64,000 bases of DNA from Kitasatospora arboriphila (GCF_000717275.1 NZ_JNYV01000003.1:310001-374000), one strand, 5' to 3'. Positions 39,839-49,629 are shown, counted from the first letter of the stretch. Made by a program: numbers and translations. The notes: generated by a model not told the origin, from the letters alone.

Positions 39839-41278
39839 CGGCTCGGGGCTGCCGGCGGCGGCCATACCGGTCTCGGCCGCGATGGTGGTCTCGGTCCGGA
39901 TCGTGATGCTGAAGGTGGCCCCGCCGCCCGGCGTGTCCGACACGGCGATGAATCCGCCGTGCGCCCGCGCGATCTCGGCGGCAATGGGCAAGCCAAGCCC
40001 CGATCCGCCGGAGTGCCGGCCGCGATCATCGCCGTGACGGTAGAAGCGATCGAAGATCTTCCCGCGAGCATCCGCCGGTACACCAGGACCGTCGTCGGCC
40101 ACCTCGATCGTGGCGGTGCCCGCCCCGACGTCCTCACTCATCGAGAGCGTGATCGTGGTGTTCGCGTGGTGAGATGCGTTGTCGGTCAGATTGCGAAGCG
40201 CGCGGGTCAATTTCTCCGAATCGCCGATCACCCGGATCGGCGTCACCTCCGCGACCACTGTTGCCAACCCGAGTGAGCGGAGCCGTTGCGCCTCGGCGCC
40301 GACGATGTCGTCGAGGTCCACCTCGTCGACGATCAACGGGATACCACGCTCGTCCGCACGTGCCAGGAGCAGAAGATCCGCGACCATGGTCTTCATTCGC
40401 AGGGCTTCGGGGAGCAGGATCGTGCGAACGGTGTCGACGTCCACAGCGGAGTCGGTGTCATCGGCGAGGTCGAGGATGCCCACCAATGTGGTGAGCGGCG
40501 AACGCAATTCGTGGGAGGCATCGCCCACGAACTGCAGCTGACTGTCCCGGCTCTGCTCGAGCCGTTCGAGCATCGTGTTCATGGTGGAAGCCAGCCGGGT
40601 CACCTGATCGTCCGTGGTGGGCACCGGGACCCGCCGGCTCAGATCCGAACTCGTGATGGCCTCGACCTGCTCGGTGATACGGGTGACGGGCCGAAGCGCG
40701 CGGCCGACGAAGTAGTACACCGCCGCACCGGCGATCAAGATGATCAGCGGGAACTCGATCGCGAGAATCACTGCGGTGCCGCGCAACCCGGACAGGTAGG
40801 GCTGCTTCGAGACCGCGGTGATCACGTTGTAGTCGACACCTTGCCACTGGGCGCCGGTCACCTGTCCGCAGTACGTCCCGGATCGGCCGGGAACCTCGAC
40901 GTCGAAACGCTCGGTCTTCCACCATCCAGGGGAGACGGGGTAGATGGGACGTTCGTCGGAGTCGGGTGAGCTGAACACCACGACGCCGTTCGCGTTCACC
41001 ACCTGGATGATGTCCACGCCCGTGGTGGGGGCGAGCAACCGGGGAGCGATGTTGCCGACGCCACCCTCGTCGATCTGGCGGGCTATCTCGTACGACCGTG
41101 AACCCGTCGACTCGTACATCGTGCGGTCCTGGTGGCGGTGCAGCATGTACAGCATCAGGGCGCCACCGGTCATCAGCGCAAGCGCAACGATGATGGTCGC
41201 GACGACGGTGGAGCGCATGCGCACTCCCTGATCGCGGCGGAACATCGCACGGACACCGCGTGTCCTGTCGGCTGACAC
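39788..41278 (-). CDS. sensor histidine kinase
   Basis: Up to 496 residues. Two membrane segments (about 22-44 and 155-180) enclose an extracellular sensor with conserved WWKTERFDV and YCGQVTGAQW. HAMP, then HisKA H-box DASHELRSPLTTL, N-box NASHHA and G-box DDGPGVP...GSGLGLPIA. Likely partner of the convergent OmpR-type regulator. Stimulus unknown. An internal ATG at 41245 is an alternative start. Confidence 0.9.
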   Translation of the reverse strand: MSADRTRGVRAMFRRDQGVRMRSTVVATIIVALALMTGGALMLYMLHRHQDRTMYESTGSRSYEIARQIDEGGVGNIAPRLLAPTTGVDIIQVVNANGVVVFSSPDSDERPIYPVSPGWWKTERFDVEVPGRSGTYCGQVTGAQWQGVDYNVITAVSKQPYLSGLRGTAVILAIEFPLIILIAGAAVYYFVGRALRPVTRITEQVEAITSSDLSRRVPVPTTDDQVTRLASTMNTMLERLEQSRDSQLQFVGDASHELRSPLTTLVGILDLADDTDSAVDVDTVRTILLPEALRMKTMVADLLLLARADERGIPLIVDEVDLDDIVGAEAQRLRSLGLATVVAEVTPIRVIGDSEKLTRALRNLTDNASHHANTTITLSMSEDVGAGTATIEVADDGPGVPADARGKIFDRFYRHGDDRGRHSGGSGLGLPIAAEIARAHGGFIAVSDTPGGGATFSITIRTETTIAAETGMAAAGSPEPSLVVGQAVSGSSHSAD

Positions 41279-41417
41279 CTGTACCGAACTCCTTGCTGAG
41301 GGCTGCCTCGATGGTAGGTGGGCCGTTCATCGCAGGCCAGCGGGAGCTTTCAGCGGATCTTCAGGCAAACACCCACACGCGTGGGCGGATGCCACGGAGC
41401 TCGGTCGCGACGGTCGA

Positions 41418-42080
41418 TCAGCTGGTCGGAACGGCCGAACCCGAGGGGACCACGGGGGATCCGTCAGACCACACCACGGGTGCGGACTTGTAGTCGAATG
41501 GTTCCTCTCCGGTGTCGGCCCAGTAGATCACCCTACTCAGCTGTGTGCCCGGATCGGCAAGCGCCACAAGGCACGTGGCGAACGACTGGCCCTTGGTCAA
41601 CGTCTGTGGCCGTTCGGCCGCCTGGCATTTGGCGAACCCGTCCGGAGGTGTGAGGGTCAGTGCCGGCGTGACCCCGTCGGCGCTGCCCGCGAACCCCGCC
41701 GTCGACATCGTGTTGCGCTGGCGGTCGACGGCTTGGGTGAGGGTGAGGCGCACGTAGAAGGGTGTGCCGCCATGAGTGAACGACTCCGGCAGATCACCGT
41801 CGGCTCCGGGCTCGATGCCGGTGACCGTGAACCCGGCCAACTGCTGCTCGGGGCGAAACGCATCGGCCGGTAGAACCGCCGTCTGCGACCACTGCAGCGA
41901 GTCGCCGGGTTCGGTCCGCTCCGGAGGTCCGGCAGGCAGGGTGACATCGGCGGAGATCGGCACGGTGACGCTCGGACTCGCGGGCGCCGGATCTTTGTCG
42001 CCTCCACTGCTCGAACAACCGGCCAGGGCGATGGCGACTGCGCTGAGGGCTGCAATGACCACAGTGGAACGCACACTCAT
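41418..42080 (-). CDS. lipoprotein of unknown function
   Basis: 220 residues. Signal with lipobox LAGC (ALAGCSSSGG), then an Asp/Pro-rich linker and a beta-rich domain with two cysteines (AKCQAAERP, ATCLVALADP) that may form a disulfide. No family is recognised; typical of small actinobacterial surface lipoproteins. Confidence 0.75.
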   Translation of the reverse strand: MSVRSTVVIAALSAVAIALAGCSSSGGDKDPAPASPSVTVPISADVTLPAGPPERTEPGDSLQWSQTAVLPADAFRPEQQLAGFTVTGIEPGADGDLPESFTHGGTPFYVRLTLTQAVDRQRNTMSTAGFAGSADGVTPALTLTPPDGFAKCQAAERPQTLTKGQSFATCLVALADPGTQLSRVIYWADTGEEPFDYKSAPVVWSDGSPVVPSGSAVPTS

Positions 42081-42132
42081 GCGGTGATCGTAAGTGCTGG
42101 ACGCCGATGACGGGCGACGTAGGGTGAGCGGT

Positions 42133-42666
42133 ATGGGTAAACGAAAGGGCGAGGTCTACGGGCGCGGCGCATTCCAGCTGTACGGCAGCGAACGCCAGGT
42201 TCGCATGAGTGATCTGCTCTGCGATGTCTTCGGTCGCGACGACATCACCTGCTACGCGGGCGATTGGCGGGGCATCCTCTACTTCACCCTCGACGAGGAA
42301 CCGGACGTGGCCCCCGATCAGGTCTTCGGCTTCGACCCGTCGACCGGCGACAGCGGTGAACTCGCAACGCTTCCCGAGCTGATGGCGTCCATCGACCGCG
42401 GCGACATCACCGAAGCCGTTGACGGCGAAGCTTTCTCGGCATGGCTTGCCGAGACGGGACACCGAGAGATACCGATGGGAACCTGCGCGCCGACAGTGGA
42501 ACTCGAGTTCATCGGCGGGTCTGCCGACGAACGGGTGACCGAACCCCGTGACGTGGTCACCCACGTGGCGCTGGCCGCCGTCATCATGGGTCGCCTGGAA
42601 GCCCTCGACGTACAACCAGGCGACCCCATTCCCGACGAGCTGTTCGATCAGGCCCGCTGGGAGTGA
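42133..42666 (+). CDS. unknown cytosolic protein, SMI1/DUF1851-like texture
   Basis: 177 residues from ATG 42133. No signal peptide. The segment GDWRGILYFTLDEEPDVAPD...FGFDPSTGDSGELATLPELM resembles the strand-turn-helix texture of SUKH or DUF1851 immunity-type proteins, but this is a weak visual match. No adjacent toxin is seen. Divergent from the lipoprotein gene. Confidence 0.55.
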   Translation: MGKRKGEVYGRGAFQLYGSERQVRMSDLLCDVFGRDDITCYAGDWRGILYFTLDEEPDVAPDQVFGFDPSTGDSGELATLPELMASIDRGDITEAVDGEAFSAWLAETGHREIPMGTCAPTVELEFIGGSADERVTEPRDVVTHVALAAVIMGRLEALDVQPGDPIPDELFDQARWE

Positions 42667-42807
42667 CGGCGGTATCGAAAATGCCTGTGCCAGGGCGCAA
42701 GCCGGTGCCGCGGACCTGATCTCGGGTCACGGGGAGGTCGACCGCCGAACGCCTACGCGGTCCTCCGGACAGCAATCCGACTAGCAGCTACCGCGCCGAG
42801 CAGCCTT

Positions 42808-42870
42808 TCAACTTGATGGTTGACACTCGCGTGCGAGGTGGATACGGTCGTTTAAACCAAGTGGTTGAAA
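42808..42870. promoter_or_regulatory. promoter and paired operators of the ArsR-type operon
   Basis: -35 TTGACA at 42820-42825 and -10 TACGGT at 42843-42848 with a 17-nt spacer. Imperfect inverted repeats TCAACTTGATGGTTGA (42808-42823, over the -35) and TTTAAACCAAGTGGTTGAAA (42851-42870, over the start of transcription) share the TNAAC/GGTTGA halves. This placement suits autorepression by the ArsR-family protein encoded just downstream. Confidence 0.6.
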
Positions 42871-42887
42871 CGTGGCGGAAAGGGTTG

Positions 42888-43250
42888 ATGTCAGTGGACG
42901 ATCTGTCCCGGATCTTCGCCGCACTTGCGGATCCGACAAGGCGCGACATGGTGACCAGGCTCTCGGCCGGTGATTCGACGGTGAATGAGCTCGCCGACCC
43001 TTACCCGATTTCGCTTCAGGCGGTCTACAAACATCTCAAGGTCCTGGAAAACGCCGGAGTGGTGACACGGCCGCCGGGGCCCCAGCCCCGGCCCGTTCGA
43101 CTCGAAGCGAAGGTCTTTGACCTGATGGACCACTGGATCGAGCGGTACCGGCGGCGCGCCGAGGAGCGATACCGCCGTCTGGACGCGGTTCTTGCACGTG
43201 TGAACGACACCGAGTCAGGCAACGATGAGCAGAAAGGAAACACGGCATGA
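42888..43250 (+). CDS. ArsR-family transcriptional regulator
   Basis: 120 residues from ATG 42888 (AAAGGG upstream). Winged-helix with ALADPTRRDMVTRLSAGDST, ISLQAVYKHLKVLENAGVVT and PRPVRLEAKVFDLMDHWIER, the type of ArsR protein paired with SRPBCC proteins. No metal-binding cysteines. First gene of a three-gene operon; likely represses it through the paired operators upstream. Confidence 0.88.
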   Translation: MSVDDLSRIFAALADPTRRDMVTRLSAGDSTVNELADPYPISLQAVYKHLKVLENAGVVTRPPGPQPRPVRLEAKVFDLMDHWIERYRRRAEERYRRLDAVLARVNDTESGNDEQKGNTA

Positions 43251-43729
43251 GCACCACCACCGAAGCGAAGATCGAGGCCGATCCGAATGTGCCGATCATT
43301 CGCATCACCCGCGAGTTCGCGGGCACGCCCGAGCAACTCATGCGGGCGCACACCGATCCCGAGCTTTTCGCGCAGTGGATCGGGCCCAGCGCACTGGACA
43401 CACGCATCGACGAATGGGACGCCCGCTCCGGCGGCAGCTGGCGGTTCGTATCCACCCGCGACGGAGAGGAATACGCTTTTCGCGGCTGCTTCCACGACAT
43501 CCGGCCGGACCGCATCGTGCAGACATTCACGTATGAAGGTGACCCCGATGGGGTGGCCCTGGAAACCCTGTGGTTCGACGACCTCGGGGACGGACGTACC
43601 CGGCTGCGCACGCAATCGCTGGTGGACAGTTTCGAGGGCCGGGACGCCTGGCTTCGGAGCGGTATGGACGTCGGGGTCAACGAGGGATACGCCAAACTCG
43701 AGGAGATGCTGACCAGTGACGCTGTCTGA
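43247..43729 (+). CDS. SRPBCC (AHSA1-type) domain protein
   Basis: 160 residues. Texture of the activator-of-Hsp90/SRPBCC family: ITREFAGTPEQLMRAHTDPE, FAQWIGP, GGSWRFVSTRDGEEYAFRGC. Starts with an ATGA overlap after the ArsR gene. ArsR-SRPBCC pairs are frequent in actinobacteria, where the SRPBCC protein may bind a small ligand; function here unknown. Confidence 0.85.
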   Translation: MSTTTEAKIEADPNVPIIRITREFAGTPEQLMRAHTDPELFAQWIGPSALDTRIDEWDARSGGSWRFVSTRDGEEYAFRGCFHDIRPDRIVQTFTYEGDPDGVALETLWFDDLGDGRTRLRTQSLVDSFEGRDAWLRSGMDVGVNEGYAKLEEMLTSDAV

Positions 43730-44288
43730 TCAACCAGCCGAACGGCACCGTGAGGTCTGCCGGATCTTCAGCGATCGCGTCCGGGGCACGCAGTCCTGGG
43801 ATGTGCCGTCACCGGTCGCCGACTGGACGGCCCGAGATGTCGTGCGCCACCTGACAGAATGGTTCCCACCGTTCCTCGCCGGCGGCAGCGGTGTTCGGTT
43901 GCCGTCCGGGCCGAGCGTCGACGACGACCCGGTCGGGGCGTGGCTCATTCAGTGTGACGGCGTGCAGGCGGTGCTCGACGACCCGGCGACCGAAAACGCG
44001 GTCCTGAGCAACCCGCACATCGGCGACGTACCGCTCGGCCGCGCAATCGACCAGTTCTACACCGCCGACGTGTTCATGCACACCTGGGACATCGCCCGTG
44101 CCACCGGCCAGGACGACCGGTTGGACCCGGCCTTCTGTGCCGCACTACTGGCCGGAATGGAGCCGGCCGAAGAGATGATGCGGTCATCGGGGCAATACGG
44201 CGCCCGCGTGCCGGTGTCGGACGACGCCGATGCGCAGGCCAGACTGCTCGGTTTCATCGGCCGGGACCCGGACTGGGCGCCGCTCTGA
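43716..44288 (+). CDS. TIGR03086-type DinB/MPI-like protein
   Basis: 190 residues from GTG 43716, overlapping the SRPBCC gene by 14 nt. A four-helix DinB/mycothiol-dependent isomerase fold: VADWTARDVVRHLTEWFPPF, then FYTADVFMHTWDIARATGQD with metal-ligand histidines. Probably metal-binding and mycothiol-dependent; co-operonic with the ArsR and SRPBCC genes. Confidence 0.82.
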   Translation: MTLSDQPAERHREVCRIFSDRVRGTQSWDVPSPVADWTARDVVRHLTEWFPPFLAGGSGVRLPSGPSVDDDPVGAWLIQCDGVQAVLDDPATENAVLSNPHIGDVPLGRAIDQFYTADVFMHTWDIARATGQDDRLDPAFCAALLAGMEPAEEMMRSSGQYGARVPVSDDADAQARLLGFIGRDPDWAPL

Positions 44289-44294
44289 CCTCGA

Positions 44295-45635
44295 CTACCA
44301 GTACGTTGCTGTCAGATCCCATCGAGCAAGGGTCTGGTCGATCAGAAGGCGCAGATCCTCGCTGCGCGCAACTGCGGGGTCGGGCGTTCCGATACAGAAC
44401 GTGAGGCAGTTGCCCGTGGTGGCGGCCCATCCGGCAACTGATGTCCGGGTGTGCCCGCATTGCCGCCCGGTGAGTCCGCCGTGAACCGACCGTGCGGCGA
44501 TGGCACGGCCGCGATGACCGGCAAGCATCGTCAACATGCCATCGAGCGCACCGAGATTGGACGCCAGACCGTCTCGTGACCCTGGGTCGGGCATCAGCCT
44601 GTGGGCGGCCCGATGACCGATCACCTGCACCAGTTCTTCGGGCATTCCTGCCGGCGGACCGATGCCCGCACCCGTCCCTGCGGCTCGAAACGCAAGGCGC
44701 GCTCGGGTGCGCAGACCGGCCAGGTCTCGGCACTCGTCGATCGTGGACACCGACACCGTCGCCGCCGTCAGTGAATTCCCGGCAGCACCACCCAGTGAGA
44801 TCGGAATGATCAACTCGACAGGGCCCGAACCCCGGACCTGCAACACCAGTTCGGCTATCAGCGCCGTGAACAGTGTGTTGGCGGTACCGCCGTGTGCATC
44901 TGCCACCTCGCGCCAGGAGCGGAGATCGATCGAGAAGATGGCTGCCGGTTCACGCCAGGTGGGAGCACCTTCGGCTTTCGCGGGCATAGGCTCGGATCGA
45001 GTTGCCGCCGCGAACAATTCGGCTCGCCGACGCGAGTCGATCATCGCTTGCCACAGGCTTCGGGCGACACCCCCGACGACCGCCCGCAACTGTCTGGCTG
45101 CATCACGCATATCGTCGAACACGGTGGGCAGATCGTTGGCCTCATCGACGAGAAGCGCTGCACCCGAGGCGATCTGCACGGCACGGACCAGGGACAGGGC
45201 ATCGGCGACCACATGTGAACAGAGCAGCGACACCACGCTGCCGCCCTCGGAAAGCGTGGCGACCGAGAGTTCCCACACCGGTCCGGTGTCGATGTTCAGG
45301 GTGGTGTCGCCTCGAGAATCGGCCCACTCCGTGATCCCGCCGGGAGGCAGGGGGTTTTTCTCCGAATGGATCGGGGCGAGATCTGCACCGTGGACAAAGC
45401 TGCTGCGCGCGGGCCACACCCGCCCGCGCACCACGCGTCGCGTCAGCGGGCCGGCGGCCAGTGCCTGGTACGTCGACTCGAGATCCGCGGCGGTCAGGAC
45501 GGTGTCGAAGCGCCACAGTCCCTGCATCGAGGTGGGGATGCCCATTCCGTGGTGGGTTCGCCAGAAGATGTCATCGGCCACCCCGAGCCGATCGATGCGC
45601 CGGGGTGCGCCGATGCGGCGCCCCTGTGGTCTCAC
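44295..45635 (-). CDS. condensation/acyltransferase-superfamily protein
   Basis: 446 residues resembling CoA-dependent acyltransferases of the condensation/PapA/WS-DGAT superfamily. The catalytic HxxxDG site appears as [10 protein letters not shown], i.e. HVVAD followed by Ala, so His and Asp remain but Gly is changed. A second motif, [13 protein letters not shown], fits the structural DFGWG-like region only loosely. The start overlaps the pgi stop by 4 nt. Substrate unknown; mycobacterial relatives build surface lipids. Confidence 0.65.
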   Translation of the reverse strand: MRPQGRRIGAPRRIDRLGVADDIFWRTHHGMGIPTSMQGLWRFDTVLTAADLESTYQALAAGPLTRRVVRGRVWPARSSFVHGADLAPIHSEKNPLPPGGITEWADSRGDTTLNIDTGPVWELSVATLSEGGSVVSLLCSHVVADALSLVRAVQIASGAALLVDEANDLPTVFDDMRDAARQLRAVVGGVARSLWQAMIDSRRRAELFAAATRSEPMPAKAEGAPTWREPAAIFSIDLRSWREVADAHGGTANTLFTALIAELVLQVRGSGPVELIIPISLGGAAGNSLTAATVSVSTIDECRDLAGLRTRARLAFRAAGTGAGIGPPAGMPEELVQVIGHRAAHRLMPDPGSRDGLASNLGALDGMLTMLAGHRGRAIAARSVHGGLTGRQCGHTRTSVAGWAATTGNCLTFCIGTPDPAVARSEDLRLLIDQTLARWDLTATYW

Positions 45636-47314
45636 GCGGTGCGGCCCCGGTGGGTCCGGTACCAGCGGGCGAGTGAATCGGTGGATGAATCATCCTGGGG
45701 TGCAGGGGATTCGTCATCGGTGATGATCTTGAGCAGTTCTTTCGCCTGCGTCTTGCCGAGTTCGACGCCCCATTGATCGAAGCTGTTGATACCCCAGATC
45801 GCACCTTCGACGAACACCTGGTGCTCGTACAGGGCGATCAATTGACCGACCACCGACGGCGTGAGTTTCGGCGCCAGGATCGAGGTGGAGGGCCGGTTGC
45901 CCGGCATGACCTTGTGCGCCACCACATGCGGGTCGACGCCTTCGGCGGCGACCTCGTCGGCGGTCTTGCCGAACGCGAGAACCTTTGTCTGGGCGAAGAA
46001 GTTGCTCATCAACAGGTCGTGCATGCTGCCCGTGCCGTCGGCGGTCGGCAGATCGTCGGTGGGCTCGGCGAAACCGATGAAGTCTGCCGGAACCATCCTG
46101 GTGCCCTGATGGAGCAGCTGGTAGAACGCGTGCTGACCATTGGTTCCTGGCTCACCCCAGAAGATCTCGCCGGTGTCGGTGGTGACGTGGTGTCCGTGGG
46201 TGTCGACCGATTTGCCGTTCGACTCCATCGTGAGCTGCTGAAGGTACGCGGCGAACCGGGAGAGATCGTTCGAATAGGGCAGCACCACACGTGCTCCGGC
46301 GTCCCAGAAGTTCGAGTACCAGAGGCCGATCAGGCCCAGGATGACCGGCGCGTTCTGGTGTAGCGGCGCAGTGCGGAAGTGCCGATCGACCACGTTGAAA
46401 CCGGCGAGGAAATCAGCGAAGGCCTCTTTGCCGATCGCCGCCATCACCGACAGTCCGATCGCGGAGTCCACCGAGTAGCGCCCACCGACCCAATCCCAGA
46501 AACCGAACATGTTCGCCGTGTCGATGCCGAACTCGGACACCTTCTCGGCGTTGGTGCTCACCGCGACAAAGTGTTTGGCGACGGCCTCGGGTCCTGCTCC
46601 CAGCTTCTCGAGCAGCCAGGTACGCGCCGCCGCGGCATTGGTCAGCGTTTCCAGCGTGGTGAAGGTCTTGGAGGCGATCACGAAGAGGGTGGTCTCCGGA
46701 TCGAGATCGGCGAGGGTGGCAACCAGGTCGGCGGGATCGACGTTCGAGACGAACCGGCAACGGATCGCGGTGTCGACGTAGTGACGCAACGCCTGGTACA
46801 CCATCACCGGTCCGAGATCGGAGCCACCGATGCCGATGTTGACCACGGTCTGGATCGGTTTACCGGTGTGTCCCTTCCACTGACCCGAACGCAGCTTGTC
46901 GGTGAAGTCACCCATGGCGTCGAGTACCTCGTGCACGTCGTGGACCACGTCCTGGCCATCCACCTTGAGCGTGGCGTCGCGTGGCAACCGCAGTGCTGTG
47001 TGCAGGACCGCGCGGTCTTCCGAGGTGTTGATGTGCTCGCCCCAGAACATGGCGTCGCGCTTCTCTTCCAGGCCTACCTCACGGGCCAGGTCGAGCAGCA
47101 GATCGAGGGTCTCGCGCAGGACGCGATGCTTGGAGTAGTCGATGTGGAGGTCGCCGACGTCGATGGTCAGCTCGGCACCGCGCTTGGGGTCCACCGCGAA
47201 GACCTCCCGCAGGTGCATCGCGTACACGTGCGACTGGTGGGCCGACAGCTGCTGCCAGGCATGTGACCCGGTCAGGTCGAACTCGCGGGCGGACTCGCTC
47301 GGGACGCTACTCAT
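45632..47314 (-). CDS. pgi: glucose-6-phosphate isomerase
   Basis: 560 residues. Complete PGI with [45 protein letters not shown] and [15 protein letters not shown] signatures and the catalytic Glu/His/Lys set. Converts glucose-6-phosphate to fructose-6-phosphate. Synteny with M. tuberculosis Rv0946c. Followed by the acyltransferase gene in the same operon. Confidence 0.97.
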   Translation of the reverse strand: MSSVPSESAREFDLTGSHAWQQLSAHQSHVYAMHLREVFAVDPKRGAELTIDVGDLHIDYSKHRVLRETLDLLLDLAREVGLEEKRDAMFWGEHINTSEDRAVLHTALRLPRDATLKVDGQDVVHDVHEVLDAMGDFTDKLRSGQWKGHTGKPIQTVVNIGIGGSDLGPVMVYQALRHYVDTAIRCRFVSNVDPADLVATLADLDPETTLFVIASKTFTTLETLTNAAAARTWLLEKLGAGPEAVAKHFVAVSTNAEKVSEFGIDTANMFGFWDWVGGRYSVDSAIGLSVMAAIGKEAFADFLAGFNVVDRHFRTAPLHQNAPVILGLIGLWYSNFWDAGARVVLPYSNDLSRFAAYLQQLTMESNGKSVDTHGHHVTTDTGEIFWGEPGTNGQHAFYQLLHQGTRMVPADFIGFAEPTDDLPTADGTGSMHDLLMSNFFAQTKVLAFGKTADEVAAEGVDPHVVAHKVMPGNRPSTSILAPKLTPSVVGQLIALYEHQVFVEGAIWGINSFDQWGVELGKTQAKELLKIITDDESPAPQDDSSTDSLARWYRTHRGRTA

Positions 47315-47479
47315 TTTCGACAGACCCCTTCGTCGGTTACGAACTGCACATCTGCACTGAGGATGACCTCGACCGTCAGCCTATCCAGATCGAGCGCTCG
47401 GCTCGCAGCGAGCGGTCGAACTGTTCGCGATACGTCGGCGAACACTCCGGTGGTACCGGCCGCCGAATACGATGGGGCC

Positions 47480-48403
47480 ATGTCCTGTTGCACCCCACGG
47501 TCCGAAGGAATGCCGGAGTTGGCGGCGACCTCCGTCGAGCGTCGGGGTACGCACCGGGTTTCGCAGGTGAGCATTCCGGCCGGGACATTCACCATGGGTG
47601 ATTCGACCGGCGACGGGTTTGCCGCAGACGGGGAGTTGCCGCTGCACGACGTCGCGGTCAGCGCGTTCGACATCGACGCCGTCACGGTGAGCAACAACGA
47701 CTTCGCGGAGTTCGTGGCAACCACCGGCTACACCACGGTCGCCGAGCGGCAGGGGTCCTCGGCCGTCTTCCACTTGCTGGTGGCCGAGGGCAGCGATGTG
47801 GTGGGCCGGTCTCCGACCGCGCCGTGGTGGCTCGCGGTCGCCGGTGCGGACTGGGCGCACCCGTTCGGCCCTTCGTCCGATCTGGACGACCTCGGCGACC
47901 ACCCCGTCGTTCACATCAGTTGGCATGATGCACAGGCATATTGCGAGTGGTCGGGGCGCAGGCTACCCACCGAGGCCCAGTGGGAGTACGCAGCGCGAGG
48001 TGGGATCGCGGGCGCCCGCCACCCGTGGGGAGATGAGTTGCTGGCGGCCGATGGGACCTGGCAATGCAACATCTGGCAGGGCGAGTTCCCCTCGAACAAC
48101 ACGGGGGATGACGGATACGTCGGTACGGCGCCGGTGACAGCATTCGCGCCCAACGGTTTCGGGTTGTGGCAGATGGCCGGCAATGTCTGGGAGTGGTGCG
48201 AGGACCGATTCGATCCCCGGTACTACCGCAGTGGCGATGTGGTCGACCCCGTCGGGCCCCAGCGGGGACGCGCGCGTGTGCTGCGCGGGGGGTCCTATCT
48301 CTGTCACGACTCGTACTGCAATCGCTACCGGAACTCGGCGCGGTCGCACAACACCCCGGAATCGTCGATGGGCAACGCCGGATTCCGCACCGTGGGGAGA
48401 TGA
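47480..48403 (+). CDS. formylglycine-generating enzyme (sulfatase activator)
   Basis: 307 residues from ATG 47480 (MSCCTPRSEG). FGE/SUMF1 fold: IPAGTFTMGDS, HPVVHISWHDAQAYCEWSGR, RLPTEAQWEYAARGG, WQMAGNVWEWCEDRF, RVLRGGSYLCHDSYCNRYRN. The active-site cysteine pair is in LCHDSYCNRYRNSAR. It oxidises the Cys of a CxPxR motif in type I sulfatases to formylglycine. A CSPAR sulfatase is encoded at 49744-51150, 1.3 kb away, and is the obvious client. Confidence 0.92.
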   Translation: MSCCTPRSEGMPELAATSVERRGTHRVSQVSIPAGTFTMGDSTGDGFAADGELPLHDVAVSAFDIDAVTVSNNDFAEFVATTGYTTVAERQGSSAVFHLLVAEGSDVVGRSPTAPWWLAVAGADWAHPFGPSSDLDDLGDHPVVHISWHDAQAYCEWSGRRLPTEAQWEYAARGGIAGARHPWGDELLAADGTWQCNIWQGEFPSNNTGDDGYVGTAPVTAFAPNGFGLWQMAGNVWEWCEDRFDPRYYRSGDVVDPVGPQRGRARVLRGGSYLCHDSYCNRYRNSARSHNTPESSMGNAGFRTVGR

Positions 48404-48470
48404 CTGGCGCCAGATAATTGGCGGCAGCTAGACGTGCCAGGTGTGCCTCAGAGGCGCGAGCCGCCACCGA

Positions 48471-49238
48471 TCACGCTGCGGCCACCGGAAGTCCGCCGTA
48501 CGGGCGCGCGTGTGCGTTTCCGTCTTCATCGCCGATGATCGCTGCGGCATGATCACGAAGCCATGGCGAGGGGTCCGCGGGTGCCCGTAGAACGTAGAGC
48601 CCTGCGGCGTGGGCCATGGCCGCACTGCCGGCGACGATCGTCATCTGTCCGGCGGCGCCACGTCTGTCACCGACTCTGGCCGTTGCCTGTCCGGCACAGA
48701 GCGGGATGCGCACGCCACCGATGTCGACGGTCCAGGGTTCGTTGGTGCCCTGTCCGCCGGATGGTGCCTCGCCGACCGTGGCCGCGACAGCGCCGACCCG
48801 GATGAGGACACCGCAGCCGAGCTCCCGGGCGAGCACCTCGGCGGCATGATCGGCCAGGAATGCCCGGCCGGTCGCCATCAGGTCGAGTCGTAAGCCGGCA
48901 GGAATTGTTGTCGCAGCGCCGATGCTCACCCGATGCCATGGCGGGACGGGTGAACCCGTCGCCGGTCCCAGGACCGCTTGCGTGGCGCCGTCGGTGAGGT
49001 CGTCGTAGAACAGGGCCTCGATGATGACCTGATCGAGCAGCGACGAGACCATCACCGGCTCTCCGTCGGCCAGGTCGAGTGCGATGATCTCGGCGTTCGC
49101 GAACCCGCGGTTGATCGTCTCGTCGAGTCGCCGAGCGAGCGACCGGGTATGCCGCACGGCGCGGGCGAGACAGTTGGGGTCGGTGACCGACACCGCAATA
49201 TCGGTGTCGAGACCGAAGAGGGTTGCGGAGACAATCAT
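48471..49238 (-). CDS. divergent ApbE-like protein
   Basis: 255 residues with the layout of a flavin transferase: RHTRSLARRLDETINRGFAN, DLMATGRAFLADHAAEVL (in place of DLGGIAKGYAVD), VDIGGVRIP and AGSAAMAHAAGLYVL (in place of the DALAT segment). The usual HIIDP motif is missing, so it may lack FMN-transferase activity. No FMN-binding partner is adjacent. Alternative: a diverged relative with another role. Confidence 0.6.
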   Translation of the reverse strand: MIVSATLFGLDTDIAVSVTDPNCLARAVRHTRSLARRLDETINRGFANAEIIALDLADGEPVMVSSLLDQVIIEALFYDDLTDGATQAVLGPATGSPVPPWHRVSIGAATTIPAGLRLDLMATGRAFLADHAAEVLARELGCGVLIRVGAVAATVGEAPSGGQGTNEPWTVDIGGVRIPLCAGQATARVGDRRGAAGQMTIVAGSAAMAHAAGLYVLRAPADPSPWLRDHAAAIIGDEDGNAHARPYGGLPVAAA

Positions 49239-49365
49239 CGTCGTACCTGCTCTGGTCGGTGTGGCGCTGGTGAAGACAATTCTGCGCGCCGAACCTGGTA
49301 AGCGGCTGTGAGCCGACGATGAGCAACCTGACGATCAGGACGTCTGAGCTGTGCAAACGACGAAA

Positions 49366-49395
49366 CCGGGTCACCTCACTGCTGAAGTGACCCGG
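49366..49395. terminator. terminator after the Ca2+-repeat protein gene
   Basis: CCGGGTCAC (49366-49374) pairs with GTGACCCGG (49387-49395). It follows the minus-strand gene ending at 49411. The remaining gap 49239-49365 holds nothing obvious. Confidence 0.65.
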
Positions 49396-49410
49396 CCGGC
49401 GTGATGGCGG

Positions 49411-49629
49411 TCAGGCCGCGATCACCACGTCGTAGAAACCGTCGTAGTCGGTGTCGGAGGCGTACTCGTCGACATAGCCGTCGTAGTTGTAGTCGTACTC
49501 GGCCTCATCGGCCCAGCCGTCGGCGTTGGTGTCCCACTCCTGGACGTCGACGTATCCGTCGCCGTTGGTGTCGGTGACGATGGTGTCGACGATGCCGTTG
49601 TAGTCGGTGTCGAAGTACTGGCTTTCCAT
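49411..49629 (-). CDS. small acidic Ca2+-binding-repeat protein
   Basis: About 72 residues from ATG 49629. Five tandem 12-13 residue repeats of D-x-[DN]-x-[DN]-G-x-x-D type: DTDYNGIVDTIV, DTNGDGYVDVQEW, DTNADGWADEAEY, DYNYDGYVDEYAS, DTDYDGFYDVV. These are EF-hand-loop or thrombospondin-type-3-like calcium sites. Strongly acidic; no signal peptide or membrane segment. Small proteins of this kind occur in Mycobacteriales but I know of no assigned function. The frame also starts at 49686, but MESQYF is the better start. Confidence 0.75.
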   Translation of the reverse strand: MESQYFDTDYNGIVDTIVTDTNGDGYVDVQEWDTNADGWADEAEYDYNYDGYVDEYASDTDYDGFYDVVIAA

